NCBI GenBank assembly: GCA_011176655.1
Contig: DUEB01000042.1
Location: 1 to 7,752 of the forward strand
Source: Dehalococcoidia bacterium
GTDB taxonomy: Bacteria > Chloroflexota > Dehalococcoidia > Dehalococcoidales > UBA5760
Reading direction: 5' to 3'
Length of the DNA: 7,752 nt
How positions within the stretch are numbered: position 1 is the stretch's first letter; each line of letters starts with the position of its first letter. The position numbers and the translations under genes are program-made. Below, one piece after another: positions 1-5,626 of this stretch. Under the pieces are notes generated by a model. It worked only from the letters and a program-made list of their open reading frames with translations. It ran no database searches and had not been told where the DNA came from.

Positions 1-174
1 ACCCTGATAAAGACCCAGCAGCATCTGCCCCCGTCTCAGCCGGGCACTGGCTAGCTGCTGCGAAGACGGCCAGTCCATCGCCACGACATCAACGTTTTCC
101 AGCCTGCGGCGAAACTCTTCCGGCAGACCGGTAATCGCCTCCGCGACCAGCTCCCGAAACCTCTCTCTATCCAC
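1..174 (-). CDS. Zincin-like metallopeptidase family protein, N-terminal part (cut by window edge)
   Basis: Reading the minus strand from a GTG at 174-172 gives 58 uninterrupted codons to the left edge. The peptide begins VDRERFRELVAEAI, continues with GLPEEFRRRLENVDVV, and reaches LLGLYQG at the edge. A short helical N-terminus, an LPEEF segment, an acidic/hydrophobic strand and an LLGLY(x)G segment are the opening pattern of the small bacterial zincin-like family PF06262 (about 110-130 aa). The HExxH zinc motif of that family would lie beyond the edge, so catalysis cannot be checked here. The start is supported by a purine-rich GGGGAGGGGG run at 178-187 just upstream. It lies 68 nt downstream of the cupin gene on the same strand and is probably last in the protease-cupin-metallopeptidase run. 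Family assignment is by remembered sequence pattern; physiological role unknown. Confidence 0.72.
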   Translation of the reverse strand, partial: MDRERFRELVAEAITGLPEEFRRRLENVDVVAMDWPSSQQLASARLRRGQMLLGLYQG

Positions 175-242
175 AGTCCCCCTCCCCGAATTCCGGCGTG
201 ACTTACCGCCCCCTATTCAGGTTAAGCAGGACGCACTCAGGG

Positions 243-602
243 CTAATCTTCCATCGGGGTACACTGGCACCCCCGCCGGAAGATGAAGATATGCGAGAAC
301 TCCGAGTCTCTGGCCGCCCCGTGCCAGTGCTTTTCCCCGGCCGGGATGAAGACGACATCGCCCGGCATTACCGCCACCTCTTCCTGCTCGGTGGCCACAA
401 TGCCCCTGCCGGCGGTGACAATCAGAATCTGCTCGCCACCATGAGCGTGGAACTTGAGCCTTGTCCCCCGCCCAAAGTTGACCATGTTAATATCGTACTC
501 TTGGCTCTCGGGAAGGATAGCCTGTATGGTAACATCCTTCGAGGTAAATAGAGGATTCACAAACGGCGCTTCCGCAACTTCGCTTATCCGACTTACTCTC
601 AA
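243..602 (-). CDS. Small single-domain cupin protein
   Basis: A 119-aa protein made almost entirely of one cupin_2 beta-barrel. Motif 1 is visible as G-R-G-T-R-L-K-F-H-A-H-G-G-E-Q, with probable metal ligands H52, H54 and E57. Motif 2 follows as PGDVVFIPAGEKHWH (residues 80-94), with H92 or H94 the fourth ligand. All four ligand positions of a metal-binding cupin are therefore present. Substrate cannot be told: the family covers dioxygenases, isomerases, sugar-binding proteins and small-molecule sensors. The start is a TTG at 602-600, chosen because GGGAGG at 614-609 sits 6 nt upstream and no ATG near the N-terminus does better. It begins 29 nt after the stop of the S41 protease gene, so the two are likely on one transcript. 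No signal peptide: predicted cytoplasmic. Confidence 0.85.
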   Translation of the reverse strand: MRVSRISEVAEAPFVNPLFTSKDVTIQAILPESQEYDINMVNFGRGTRLKFHAHGGEQILIVTAGRGIVATEQEEVAVMPGDVVFIPAGEKHWHGAARDSEFSHIFIFRRGCQCTPMED

Positions 603-608
603 TAGCAG

Positions 609-614
609 CCTCCC
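609..614 (-). promoter_or_regulatory. Ribosome binding site of the cupin gene
   Basis: The minus strand reads GGGAGG here, 6 nt before the TTG codon at 602-600. This fixes the unusual TTG as the most likely start, and it lies inside the 29-nt gap after the S41 gene. Confidence 0.6.
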
Positions 615-631
615 TTATCAGTTAATGGTCT

Positions 632-1840
632 CTAAAGCAGGGGCAACAAGGCCGTTCCTGTTACCCCGCCCTGAAGATAGTCTATCGCCCACTGGATAGC
701 CGCCTCGCCCTCAAGCTCAAGCTCATCAAGCTCATAGTCTGGGTCTATGCCCTTACCCTCGATAAGACGCCCATCGGGGGTAAGCCAGCGCGCCGTGGTG
801 ATATAGATTCCCGAGCCATCGCTGAGCTGACGCAGCATATTAACACTCCCCTTACCAAAGGTTGTCCTGCCGGCAACGATTGCCCGTCCGTGATCCTGCA
901 GCGCCCCCGCCAGCACCTCACTGCCGCTGGCGCTGAACTCATCCACCAGAACCACCAGAGGCAGGTCGGTGGTAAGCCGCTTATGCTCCACGGACATGGT
1001 GGTATGCTCCCCCTGGTTATCCACCACGTCAATTACGATGCCCTCGGTTAGAAAGTGGCTGGCAACGCTAACCACGGCGGGCAGGGTGCCGCCGGGATTA
1101 CTGCGCAGGTCAAGAATGATGCCCGCGGCTGCCTCGCTGGCGACAGTCTCCAGCACCGGCACCAGCTCCGCATCAGTGCGCGCCGAGAAATGAGTAATAG
1201 TGATAAGAGCGATGTCCCCCCTCATCTCAAAGCTAACGCTTGATAGCTCAATCTCGGCCCTCACTATCTCAATCTCCACCGGCTCGGTCTCACCTTCGTG
1301 AAGAACGAGCAGCCTCACCGACGTCCCCCGGGTCCCGCGAATCAGAAGCACCACCTCGGTCAGGCTCATCTCCAGGGTGGGCCTGCCGTCAACCTCCAGG
1401 ATTATGTCCCCGGCCCTGATACCGGCCTTATCTGCCGGTGAGTCGGGAATGGGCGAGATAATGACTATCTGCTCGTCTCTAGCGGCGACGTGGGCACCGA
1501 TGCCCTCGAAGCTGCCGGCGAAGTCACCCATGCTAAGCTGGTACATTTCGGGGTCGAGATAGCTGCTGTAGGGGTCATCCAGCGCCTCCACCATGCCTTT
1601 GATAGCCCCCCGACCCAGCTCATCGGCATCAAGGCTGTCCTTCTCCACATAGTCCCGGAAGATGATGTCCCACGCCTCGCCAACGGTATCCGGTATCTGG
1701 GCCGGGCTGGAGGTAGCGGGGATCTCAGTCACCGGTTCGGTATCGGGAAAAAGTATCCCTAAACCCGGAAGGCAGCCGCAAGCCAGCGAAAGACATGCCA
1801 ATAGCGAAACTATAACCAGAACTCTCAGTGTTTTTGTCAT
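632..1840 (-). CDS. S41 family C-terminal processing peptidase, predicted lipoprotein
   Basis: A 402-aa serine protease of the CtpA/Prc (tail-specific) type. An N-terminal hydrophobic segment (about 5-22) ends in a Cys-rich stretch LLACLSLACGC resembling a lipobox, so it is probably lipid-anchored outside the membrane. An N-terminal helical segment follows, with DDPYSSYLDP at 88-97. A PDZ domain (about 110-195) contains DSPADKAGIRAGDIIL, and the S41 core spans about 205-375. Aligned with the E. coli Prc motifs, the catalytic residues are S305 in FSASGSEVLAGAL, D316 in LQDHGRA and K330 in TFGKGS. Where Prc has Gln four residues after the Lys, this protein has N334. The TARWLTPDGRLIEGKGIDPD block is the usual S41 C-terminal signature. 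ATG at 1840 is preferred over GTG at 1849 because AAGGGG (1854-1849) sits 8 nt before it. First gene of a likely three-gene run; candidate role is trimming or degrading exported proteins. Confidence 0.92.
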   Translation of the reverse strand: MTKTLRVLVIVSLLACLSLACGCLPGLGILFPDTEPVTEIPATSSPAQIPDTVGEAWDIIFRDYVEKDSLDADELGRGAIKGMVEALDDPYSSYLDPEMYQLSMGDFAGSFEGIGAHVAARDEQIVIISPIPDSPADKAGIRAGDIILEVDGRPTLEMSLTEVVLLIRGTRGTSVRLLVLHEGETEPVEIEIVRAEIELSSVSFEMRGDIALITITHFSARTDAELVPVLETVASEAAAGIILDLRSNPGGTLPAVVSVASHFLTEGIVIDVVDNQGEHTTMSVEHKRLTTDLPLVVLVDEFSASGSEVLAGALQDHGRAIVAGRTTFGKGSVNMLRQLSDGSGIYITTARWLTPDGRLIEGKGIDPDYELDELELEGEAAIQWAIDYLQGGVTGTALLPLL

Positions 1841-1957
1841 CAGACCCACCCCTTAACGTGCTTTATTGGGAATTAAAGGACTAATTACCGGGACTACAGT
1901 CGCCCCGGATATAGACAGGCAGCTGCAAGAGCTATAAGCGAACCGTGATATAAAATC

Positions 1958-2311
1958 GGTCAAGTAAACCTGTAAGCCGAGTTCTGTACTCCGAATACTC
2001 GGAGCGGTGACCATCTATCTAGCCCTGATGTTACCATCAGGGTCAAGCGACCTACCCGGGGACAGGCCGGGCGTCCTTATGTCCCTCTGTTTGGTCTTGC
2101 TCCGGGTGGGGTTTACCCAGCCGACTGGTCACCCAGCCGCTGGTGAGCTCTTACCTCACCATTTCACCCTTACCCCGACTTCGCCGGGGCGGTATGTTTC
2201 TGTGGCACTTTCCGTAGGGTCACCCCTCCTGGGCGTTACCCAGCACCCTGCCCGGTGGAGCTCGGACTTTCCTCCCGCTTAAAAGCGAGCGGTCACCCAG
2301 TTTACTTGACC
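1958..2311 (-). ncRNA. rnpB: RNase P RNA (bacterial type A)
   Basis: The minus strand carries the hallmark conserved regions of RNase P RNA, the catalytic RNA that matures tRNA 5' ends: GAGGAAAGTCC (2274-2264), GTAAGGGTGAAA followed by GGTAAGAGCTCACC, CCGGAGCAAGACCAAA, AGATAGATGG (2020-2011) and ACAGAACTCGGCTTACAG (1987-1970). The ends are set by helix P1, a perfect 12-bp pairing of 2311-2300 with 1969-1958. P2 is GGTGACC with GGTCACC. P3 is very short (CGCT-TTTA-AGCG). P18 is an 8-bp hairpin with a GTAA tetraloop (2042-2023). An extra hairpin CTCCGA-GTAT-TCGGAG (2004-1989) matches the position of P19. L15 is compact (2079-2065) and seems to lack GGU. Length is about 354 nt, normal for the family. 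A strong promoter lies immediately upstream; no convincing intrinsic terminator follows P1. Confidence 0.97.
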
Positions 2312-2318
2312 TACCCTT

Positions 2319-2347
2319 ATACTATGTCTAACGAGCCTCTAAGTCAA
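2319..2347 (-). promoter_or_regulatory. sigma70-type promoter of rnpB
   Basis: On the minus strand a -35 box TTGACT (2347-2342) and a -10 box TAGTAT (2324-2319) are separated by exactly 17 nt. The expected start point, 7-8 nt past the -10 box, falls at 2312-2311, which is the first base of RNase P RNA helix P1. That independent agreement makes this the best-supported promoter in the window. Confidence 0.82.
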
Positions 2348-2382
2348 CCAGAAACCCCATCCACGCTATATCAACCTGGTAC

Positions 2383-2790
2383 TCACTTTACGGCAGCGTT
2401 AGCCAGCTTATCGGCTTCGGCGTTCTGGCGGCGGGGGACATGGGTGATGGTAAAGCCCTTCAGCCGACCCAGAAGCTCCTTTGCTTCGTTATGTAAAGGC
2501 TTCAGGGTGGCGTTCTTCACCCGGTATCTACCGCTAATCTGCCTTACCACCAGCTCCGAGTCTAGATATATACTGGCTTCGCCAGCCCCTAACCCTACGG
2601 CCTCTCTCAGGGCAGCTATAAGCGCCCGGTATTCCGCCTGATTGTTGGTCGCCCGGCCAATCTGCCGGGAAACGGAAGCCAGTAGTTGCCCCTTCCCATC
2701 CTTTACCGTGGCCCCGATAGCCGCCGGGCCGGGGTTACCCCGGGAGAGGCCATCGGCATGGATTATTACCCTTAGTTTCGAGTCTGGCAA
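2383..2790 (-). CDS. Ribonuclease HI family protein
   Basis: A type 1 RNase H that cleaves RNA in RNA/DNA hybrids, here 135 aa. The four carboxylates of the fold are visible: D13 in HADGLSRGNPGPAAIG, E53 in NNQAEYRALIAAL, D77 in YLDSELVVRQISG and D127 in NAEADKLAN. The E. coli-type HAGH handle segment is absent and VPRRQNAEAD stands in its place. This is common in the short bacterial/archaeal-like RNase HI group, so it is probably active. Start choice: TTG at 2790-2788 has AGGGGG at 2802-2797 with a 6-nt spacer, and the following MPDSKLRVIIHADG fits family N-termini. In-frame GTG at 2844 (153 aa) and ATG at 2796 also exist but lack a suitably spaced site. The gene lies 74 nt after the zinc-ribbon gene and upstream of rnpB. 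It is chromosomal housekeeping in style, possibly removing R-loops or primers. Confidence 0.88.
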   Translation of the reverse strand: MPDSKLRVIIHADGLSRGNPGPAAIGATVKDGKGQLLASVSRQIGRATNNQAEYRALIAALREAVGLGAGEASIYLDSELVVRQISGRYRVKNATLKPLHNEAKELLGRLKGFTITHVPRRQNAEADKLANAAVK

Positions 2791-2797
2791 ACCCATC

Positions 2798-2825
2798 CCC
2801 CTATCAAGAGGGGCAGGCACCCCTC
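2798..2825 (-). promoter_or_regulatory. Competing hairpins in the RNase HI leader
   Basis: On the minus strand, GAGGGG-TGCCTG-CCCCTC (2825-2808) forms a perfect 6-bp hairpin. The same CCCCT arm can instead pair with AGGGG (2802-2798), closing a 6-nt loop and covering the presumed ribosome binding site of the RNase HI gene. The two structures cannot form together. No U-run follows, so it is not an intrinsic terminator. The pairing is seen directly; any control of translation is inference. Confidence 0.35.
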
Positions 2826-2864
2826 CCAGAATTTCTAATCCCACGCACGAAAGTTCAACGAGCG

Positions 2865-3560
2865 CTAAGCCAGAAACAGGATACGCCCGCAGCTACTGCA
2901 CTGCATCAGGCTGCCGCCTCTGGCTCGCTGCAGCTCGGCGTTGGACAAAGACAAGCGGCAGCCCCGGCACACCCCCTGCTCCACCCTGGCTACCGCCGTC
3001 CCCTTCTGCTTCTTGAGCTCACCGTATAAATCAACCATCTCAGAGTCAACCTGAGACGATACCATCTCACGTTTCTGCTTGAGGCGCACGAGCTCCGCCT
3101 CCAGGCGCTCCTTATCAGCCGTTAGACTTTCCTGCTCCGCCCGCCACGCAGCCTCCAGGGTCTCAAGCTCGCGCTCCATAGTGCCGACACCGGCGGTAGC
3201 CGCCTCAACCTGCTCCATCACCTCTATCGCCCGGTCCTCAAGCTCGCTACGCTTAGCTTTTAGCACCTCAATCTCATGCTGCAGGTTAGCCAGCTCTTTG
3301 GGATTTTTGGTACGCCCGCTATAAAGCTCCTCTTCGGCCCCGGCTACCTTGGTGGTCACATCACCTATCTCCCACTCCAGGGAATGCTGCTTGTGCCCCA
3401 GCTCCTCCAGACGCTGATTCTCCGAGGCAAGTCTACTGCGGGCACTGAGCACGGCCCGGCTTTCACCAAGCTGAGCCACTACCTGCCCCAGAGCCTGCTC
3501 ATGGGACTCAAGCTCCAAATCTACCTCTTGCAGCTCGTAGAGCTGTTTAGCAACACTCAC
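2865..3560 (-). CDS. Coiled-coil C4-type zinc-ribbon protein (DUF164 / zf-RING_7)
   Basis: A 231-aa protein. Residues 1-180 are heptad-like and rich in E, L, K, Q and A, predicting a long antiparallel coiled coil. The middle holds KNPKELANLQHEIEVLK (85-101), the characteristic segment of this family. A C-terminal zinc ribbon follows: C198-R-G-C201 and C221-S-S-C224, spaced as in PF02591. The full four-Cys set is intact and the length (about 230-240 aa) is normal. A nucleic-acid-binding role has been proposed for the family but exact function is not established. Start GTG at 3560-3558 has GGAG 6 nt upstream. The same gene order (DUF164 protein then RNase HI) occurs in mycobacteria (Rv2229c-Rv2228c), and here rnpB follows as well, hinting at an RNA-related job. 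Probably the first gene of the unit, with a candidate promoter just upstream. Confidence 0.9.
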   Translation of the reverse strand: MSVAKQLYELQEVDLELESHEQALGQVVAQLGESRAVLSARSRLASENQRLEELGHKQHSLEWEIGDVTTKVAGAEEELYSGRTKNPKELANLQHEIEVLKAKRSELEDRAIEVMEQVEAATAGVGTMERELETLEAAWRAEQESLTADKERLEAELVRLKQKREMVSSQVDSEMVDLYGELKKQKGTAVARVEQGVCRGCRLSLSNAELQRARGGSLMQCSSCGRILFLA

Positions 3561-3570
3561 TTCCGACTCC

Positions 3571-3604
3571 GCCTCATTTTATAATGGTGAGGCTATAATA
3601 TCAA
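3571..3604 (-). promoter_or_regulatory. Candidate promoter with inverted repeat ahead of the zinc-ribbon gene
   Basis: The minus strand has TTGATA (3604-3599) and TATAAA (3583-3578), separated by a short 15-nt spacer. A perfect inverted repeat GCCTCA-N11-TGAGGC (3593-3571) encloses the TATAAA box, the geometry expected of a repressor site or a leader hairpin. It lies 10-44 nt before the GTG start. The spacer is sub-optimal, so the promoter call is tentative. Confidence 0.38.
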
Positions 3605-3676
3605 TCCAGGCTATCCTCGCCCCCCCAGCCCCAACCCAAAATAAGACAAAACGCTCTAGCCTGAATAGAACATGTG

Positions 3677-3685
3677 TGCTATTAT
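3677..3685 (+). promoter_or_regulatory. Candidate extended -10 promoter of the terminase cassette
   Basis: TGCTATTAT fits the extended -10 pattern TGnTATnnT. No good -35 box is seen 17 nt upstream (TAGCCT), which extended -10 promoters can tolerate. Transcription would begin near 3692, leaving about 25 nt of leader with GGAG at 3705-3708 before the ATG at 3717. Confidence 0.4.
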
Positions 3686-3716
3686 GGAGAAGCCCCATTT
3701 CTCAGGAGTGAAGGTT

Positions 3717-3884
3717 ATGAGACTACTCAGGTTAGCCGTGGAAAAGCAGCGCTGGGACTTAGCTGCCCATATCATTGTCCTTGCCTCGGCGCAAGCCTTA
3801 AGTAACCGGCATCGAGGAAGTAAACGCCGGAGTGGAGAGAGACCAGATGTCAGCCCAAACAGAGAGAAAAAGAGGCGCCCCTAG
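3717..3884 (+). CDS. Small basic protein, 55 aa, unknown function
   Basis: Begins MRLLRLAVEKQRWDLAAHII and ends in a strongly basic tail (GSKRRSGERPDVSPNREKKRRP). The first 30 residues could form an amphipathic helix with a WDLAAH centre; there is no export signal. ATG at 3717 is preferred to the longer reading from 3672 because GGAG (3705-3708) lies 8 nt upstream. The last 38 bp overlap the next gene in another frame, so much of the basic tail is dictated by a shared sequence. Its place at the head of a terminase pair suggests a phage accessory or DNA-binding role, but I do not recognise a named family. Confidence 0.55.
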   Translation: MRLLRLAVEKQRWDLAAHIIVLASAQALSNRHRGSKRRSGERPDVSPNREKKRRP

Positions 3885-4209
3885 GGGCAACCAGAATGCT
3901 AGAAAGCACGGCTTCTACTCCAAGGTCCTTGACGAGGCGGAAAAGCTGGACTTTGAATATGCCACCGGCGTGGAGGGCATTGACGAGGAGATAGCCCTGC
4001 TCAGGGTCAAGATAAAATCGCTAATTGCCCACGACCCGGACAATATCAAGCTCATCATGCAGGCAACCAGCACCTTAGCCCGGCTGGTCAGGACGCGGTA
4101 TAACATCAGTAAGAAGGACAAGAAGGGACTGAAGGAGGCCATCGGTAATGTCCTCAGAGACATCGCCCTGCCCCTCGGCATCGGCATCGGGGCGGCTATC
4201 AAGAAATAA
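3847..4209 (+). CDS. Putative terminase small-subunit-like protein
   Basis: A 120-aa protein starting MSAQTERKRGAPRGNQNARK. The basic GAPRGNQNARKHGFYSK segment (residues 9-25) occurs at the N-terminus of many short phage-associated proteins encoded just before large terminases. The remainder is mostly helical: an acidic stretch with GIDEEIALLRVKIKSL, then STLARLVRTRYN, a KKDKKG linker and a glycine-rich hydrophobic end, LPLGIGIGAAIKK. Helical oligomerisation with a basic N-terminus fits DNA recognition by small terminases. The assignment rests mainly on position directly before the large subunit. ATG at 3847 is chosen over GTG at 3832 because GGAGAG lies 7 nt before it. It overlaps its upstream neighbour by 38 bp and the large-subunit gene by 62 bp. 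Confidence 0.65.
   Translation: MSAQTERKRGAPRGNQNARKHGFYSKVLDEAEKLDFEYATGVEGIDEEIALLRVKIKSLIAHDPDNIKLIMQATSTLARLVRTRYNISKKDKKGLKEAIGNVLRDIALPLGIGIGAAIKK
4132..4138 (+). promoter_or_regulatory. Ribosome binding site of the large terminase gene
   Basis: AAGGAGG, a near-ideal Shine-Dalgarno sequence, lies inside the small-subunit-like coding sequence and 9 nt before the ATG at 4148. It decides in favour of that ATG although it creates a 62-bp overlap, and suggests the two proteins are translationally coupled. Confidence 0.65.
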
Positions 4210-5611
4210 GAAAAAGACGCAGGATGAAGCGAGCGCCTCCGAAGCCAGAATAAGCAGACTGAGACCATACCAGCGCCAGGTAGCCCTGGCCATACTGGAC
4301 AGCGTCTTCTCCAAGAAGGGGACTACCTTCTCCGTAGAAATCGCCCGGCAGGGAGGCAAGAACGAACTATCGGCCCAGCTTGAACTCCTGCTGCTCACCC
4401 TTTACATGGCTGAGCCCAAGAACCTGGTCAAGTGCTCGCCCACCTTCAAGCCGCAGACGGTCATCTCCATGATGCGCCTCAAGGACCGGCTCAACGATGC
4501 CGGCTTCGGGGGCATCTGGATAGCCGAGCTGGGCTATATCATCAGGCTGGGTAATGCCCGGGCCGTCTTCCTCTCGGCGGATGATAAAGCCAACGTGGTC
4601 GGTAATACCGCCCACCTCCTGCTGGAAATAGACGAGTCCCAGGACGTCTCTAAGGAGAAGTACGATAAGGAGTTCAAGCCGATGGGGGCTACCACCAATG
4701 TAACCACCGTCCACTACGGCACGACCTGGGACGACGCTACCCTGCTGGAGGAGGTAAAGCAGACCAATCTGGAGCTGGAGAGAAAGGACGGGCAGAGACG
4801 CCACTTTCGCTATGACTGGCAGGAGGTAGCCAAATATAACCCCGATTACCTGGCCTATGTGGAAAGCGAGCGGCGGCGGCTGGGGGAAAACCACCCCCTG
4901 TTTCTCACCCAGTACTGCCTCTTACCGATTCACAGCGGCGGCGGCTTTTTCGACCCCCAGCAGCGGGCTCAGATAAGCGGACGGCACCCGAGAAAGCACC
5001 AGCCCGACCCGGGTAAGGTCTATGTCGCCGGTATTGACCTGGCCGGGGAGGCCGAGGAAGAGGTTGCGCTTAAGTCCCTTAATCCCCGCCGCGATGCTAC
5101 CGTGGTCACCATCGGCGAGCTGGACTTCTCAATGTGTAGCGACATCGCCAGCGAACCCCTTATCCGCATCGTGGAGCACTTCTGGTGGACGGGCAGGAAA
5201 CACACCGAGCTCTACCCGCAGCTGGTCGATATTCTCAGAAACGTGTGGCGCTGCCGCCGGGTGGTGGTCGATGCTACCGGAATCGGGCAGCCGGTGAGTT
5301 CCTTCCTCAAAAAATCACTGGGCTCAAGAGTCACCCCGTATACCTTTAGCGCCCAGTCAAAATCACAGCTCGGCTTCAGGCTGCTGGCCACCGTTAACTC
5401 CGGCCGACTCAAGATGTATCGCGGCGACGGCTCCCCCGAATACCAAGAATTCTGGCTTGAGCTGGAGAGAGCCCGGAGTCACTACCGCCCCAACCAGACC
5501 ATGAACTTCTATGTCGACCCCGCCCGGGGGCACGACGACTTCCTAATGAGTCTGGCACTGCTGGTGGAGGCGTCAAACCGGTATTCCCCCCGCAGTGCCA
5601 GAGGTAGTTAG
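4148..5611 (+). CDS. Phage terminase large subunit (ATPase plus nuclease)
   Basis: A 487-aa DNA-packaging motor protein with both halves visible. ATPase: LRPYQRQVALAIL (38-50) precedes a Walker-A-like loop ARQGGKN (66-72, K71). Walker B is LLLEIDE (157-163, D162 and catalytic E163). A coupling motif follows at VHYGTTWDD (188-196). RNase H-like nuclease: first Asp in VAGIDLAG (D297), second in VVVDATGIGQPV (D375), third in GHDDFLMSLAL (D463/D464). The length is normal and no frameshift or stop breaks the frame, so it could be functional. The first 35 residues are Ser/Lys-rich and largely encoded by sequence shared with the upstream gene. The Walker A has Asn where Ser/Thr is standard. It ends 15 bp from the convergent surface-protein gene, with no virion structural genes beside it. 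Confidence 0.88.
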   Translation: MSSETSPCPSASASGRLSRNKKKTQDEASASEARISRLRPYQRQVALAILDSVFSKKGTTFSVEIARQGGKNELSAQLELLLLTLYMAEPKNLVKCSPTFKPQTVISMMRLKDRLNDAGFGGIWIAELGYIIRLGNARAVFLSADDKANVVGNTAHLLLEIDESQDVSKEKYDKEFKPMGATTNVTTVHYGTTWDDATLLEEVKQTNLELERKDGQRRHFRYDWQEVAKYNPDYLAYVESERRRLGENHPLFLTQYCLLPIHSGGGFFDPQQRAQISGRHPRKHQPDPGKVYVAGIDLAGEAEEEVALKSLNPRRDATVVTIGELDFSMCSDIASEPLIRIVEHFWWTGRKHTELYPQLVDILRNVWRCRRVVVDATGIGQPVSSFLKKSLGSRVTPYTFSAQSKSQLGFRLLATVNSGRLKMYRGDGSPEYQEFWLELERARSHYRPNQTMNFYVDPARGHDDFLMSLALLVEASNRYSPRSARGS

Positions 5612-5626
5612 CTCTTTAATTCAAAC

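Larger units (their letters stand above)
3692..5611 (+). mobile_element. Orphan phage DNA-packaging cassette (probable prophage remnant)
   Basis: Three overlapping plus-strand ORFs (55 aa, small-terminase-like, large terminase) lie between minus-strand chromosomal genes on both sides. No portal, head protease, capsid, tail, integrase or lysis gene is present. No flanking direct repeat or tRNA attachment site was found by eye. The limits given are simply the transcribed cassette. It may be a decayed prophage, part of a satellite, or a module kept for host use; the reading frames are intact, which argues against long neglect. Confidence 0.5.

Noticed and set aside
1841..1957. Promoter for the S41 protease gene
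   Set aside because: Scanning the gap between rnpB and the protease showed no -35/-10 pair with acceptable spacing; read-through from rnpB or a weak promoter is possible but not supported.
2007..2282. Plus-strand 91-codon open frame
   Set aside because: It lies inside the antisense of RNase P RNA, whose conserved regions and helices explain the sequence.
1958..2311. Perfect 12-bp inverted repeat at the two ends, resembling transposon terminal repeats
   Set aside because: The arms are helix P1 of RNase P RNA, and no transposase lies between them.
2808..2825. Intrinsic terminator after the zinc-ribbon gene
   Set aside because: The 6-bp hairpin is followed by TTGATAGGGG on the minus strand, without a U-run.
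3594..3676. Phage attachment site left of the terminase cassette
   Set aside because: No direct repeat shared with the right end (near 5612-5626) and no tRNA gene could be seen.
4367..4894. Minus-strand 175-codon open frame opposite the terminase gene
   Set aside because: It is antisense to the conserved ATPase motifs; the plus strand carries the real Walker A and B sequences.
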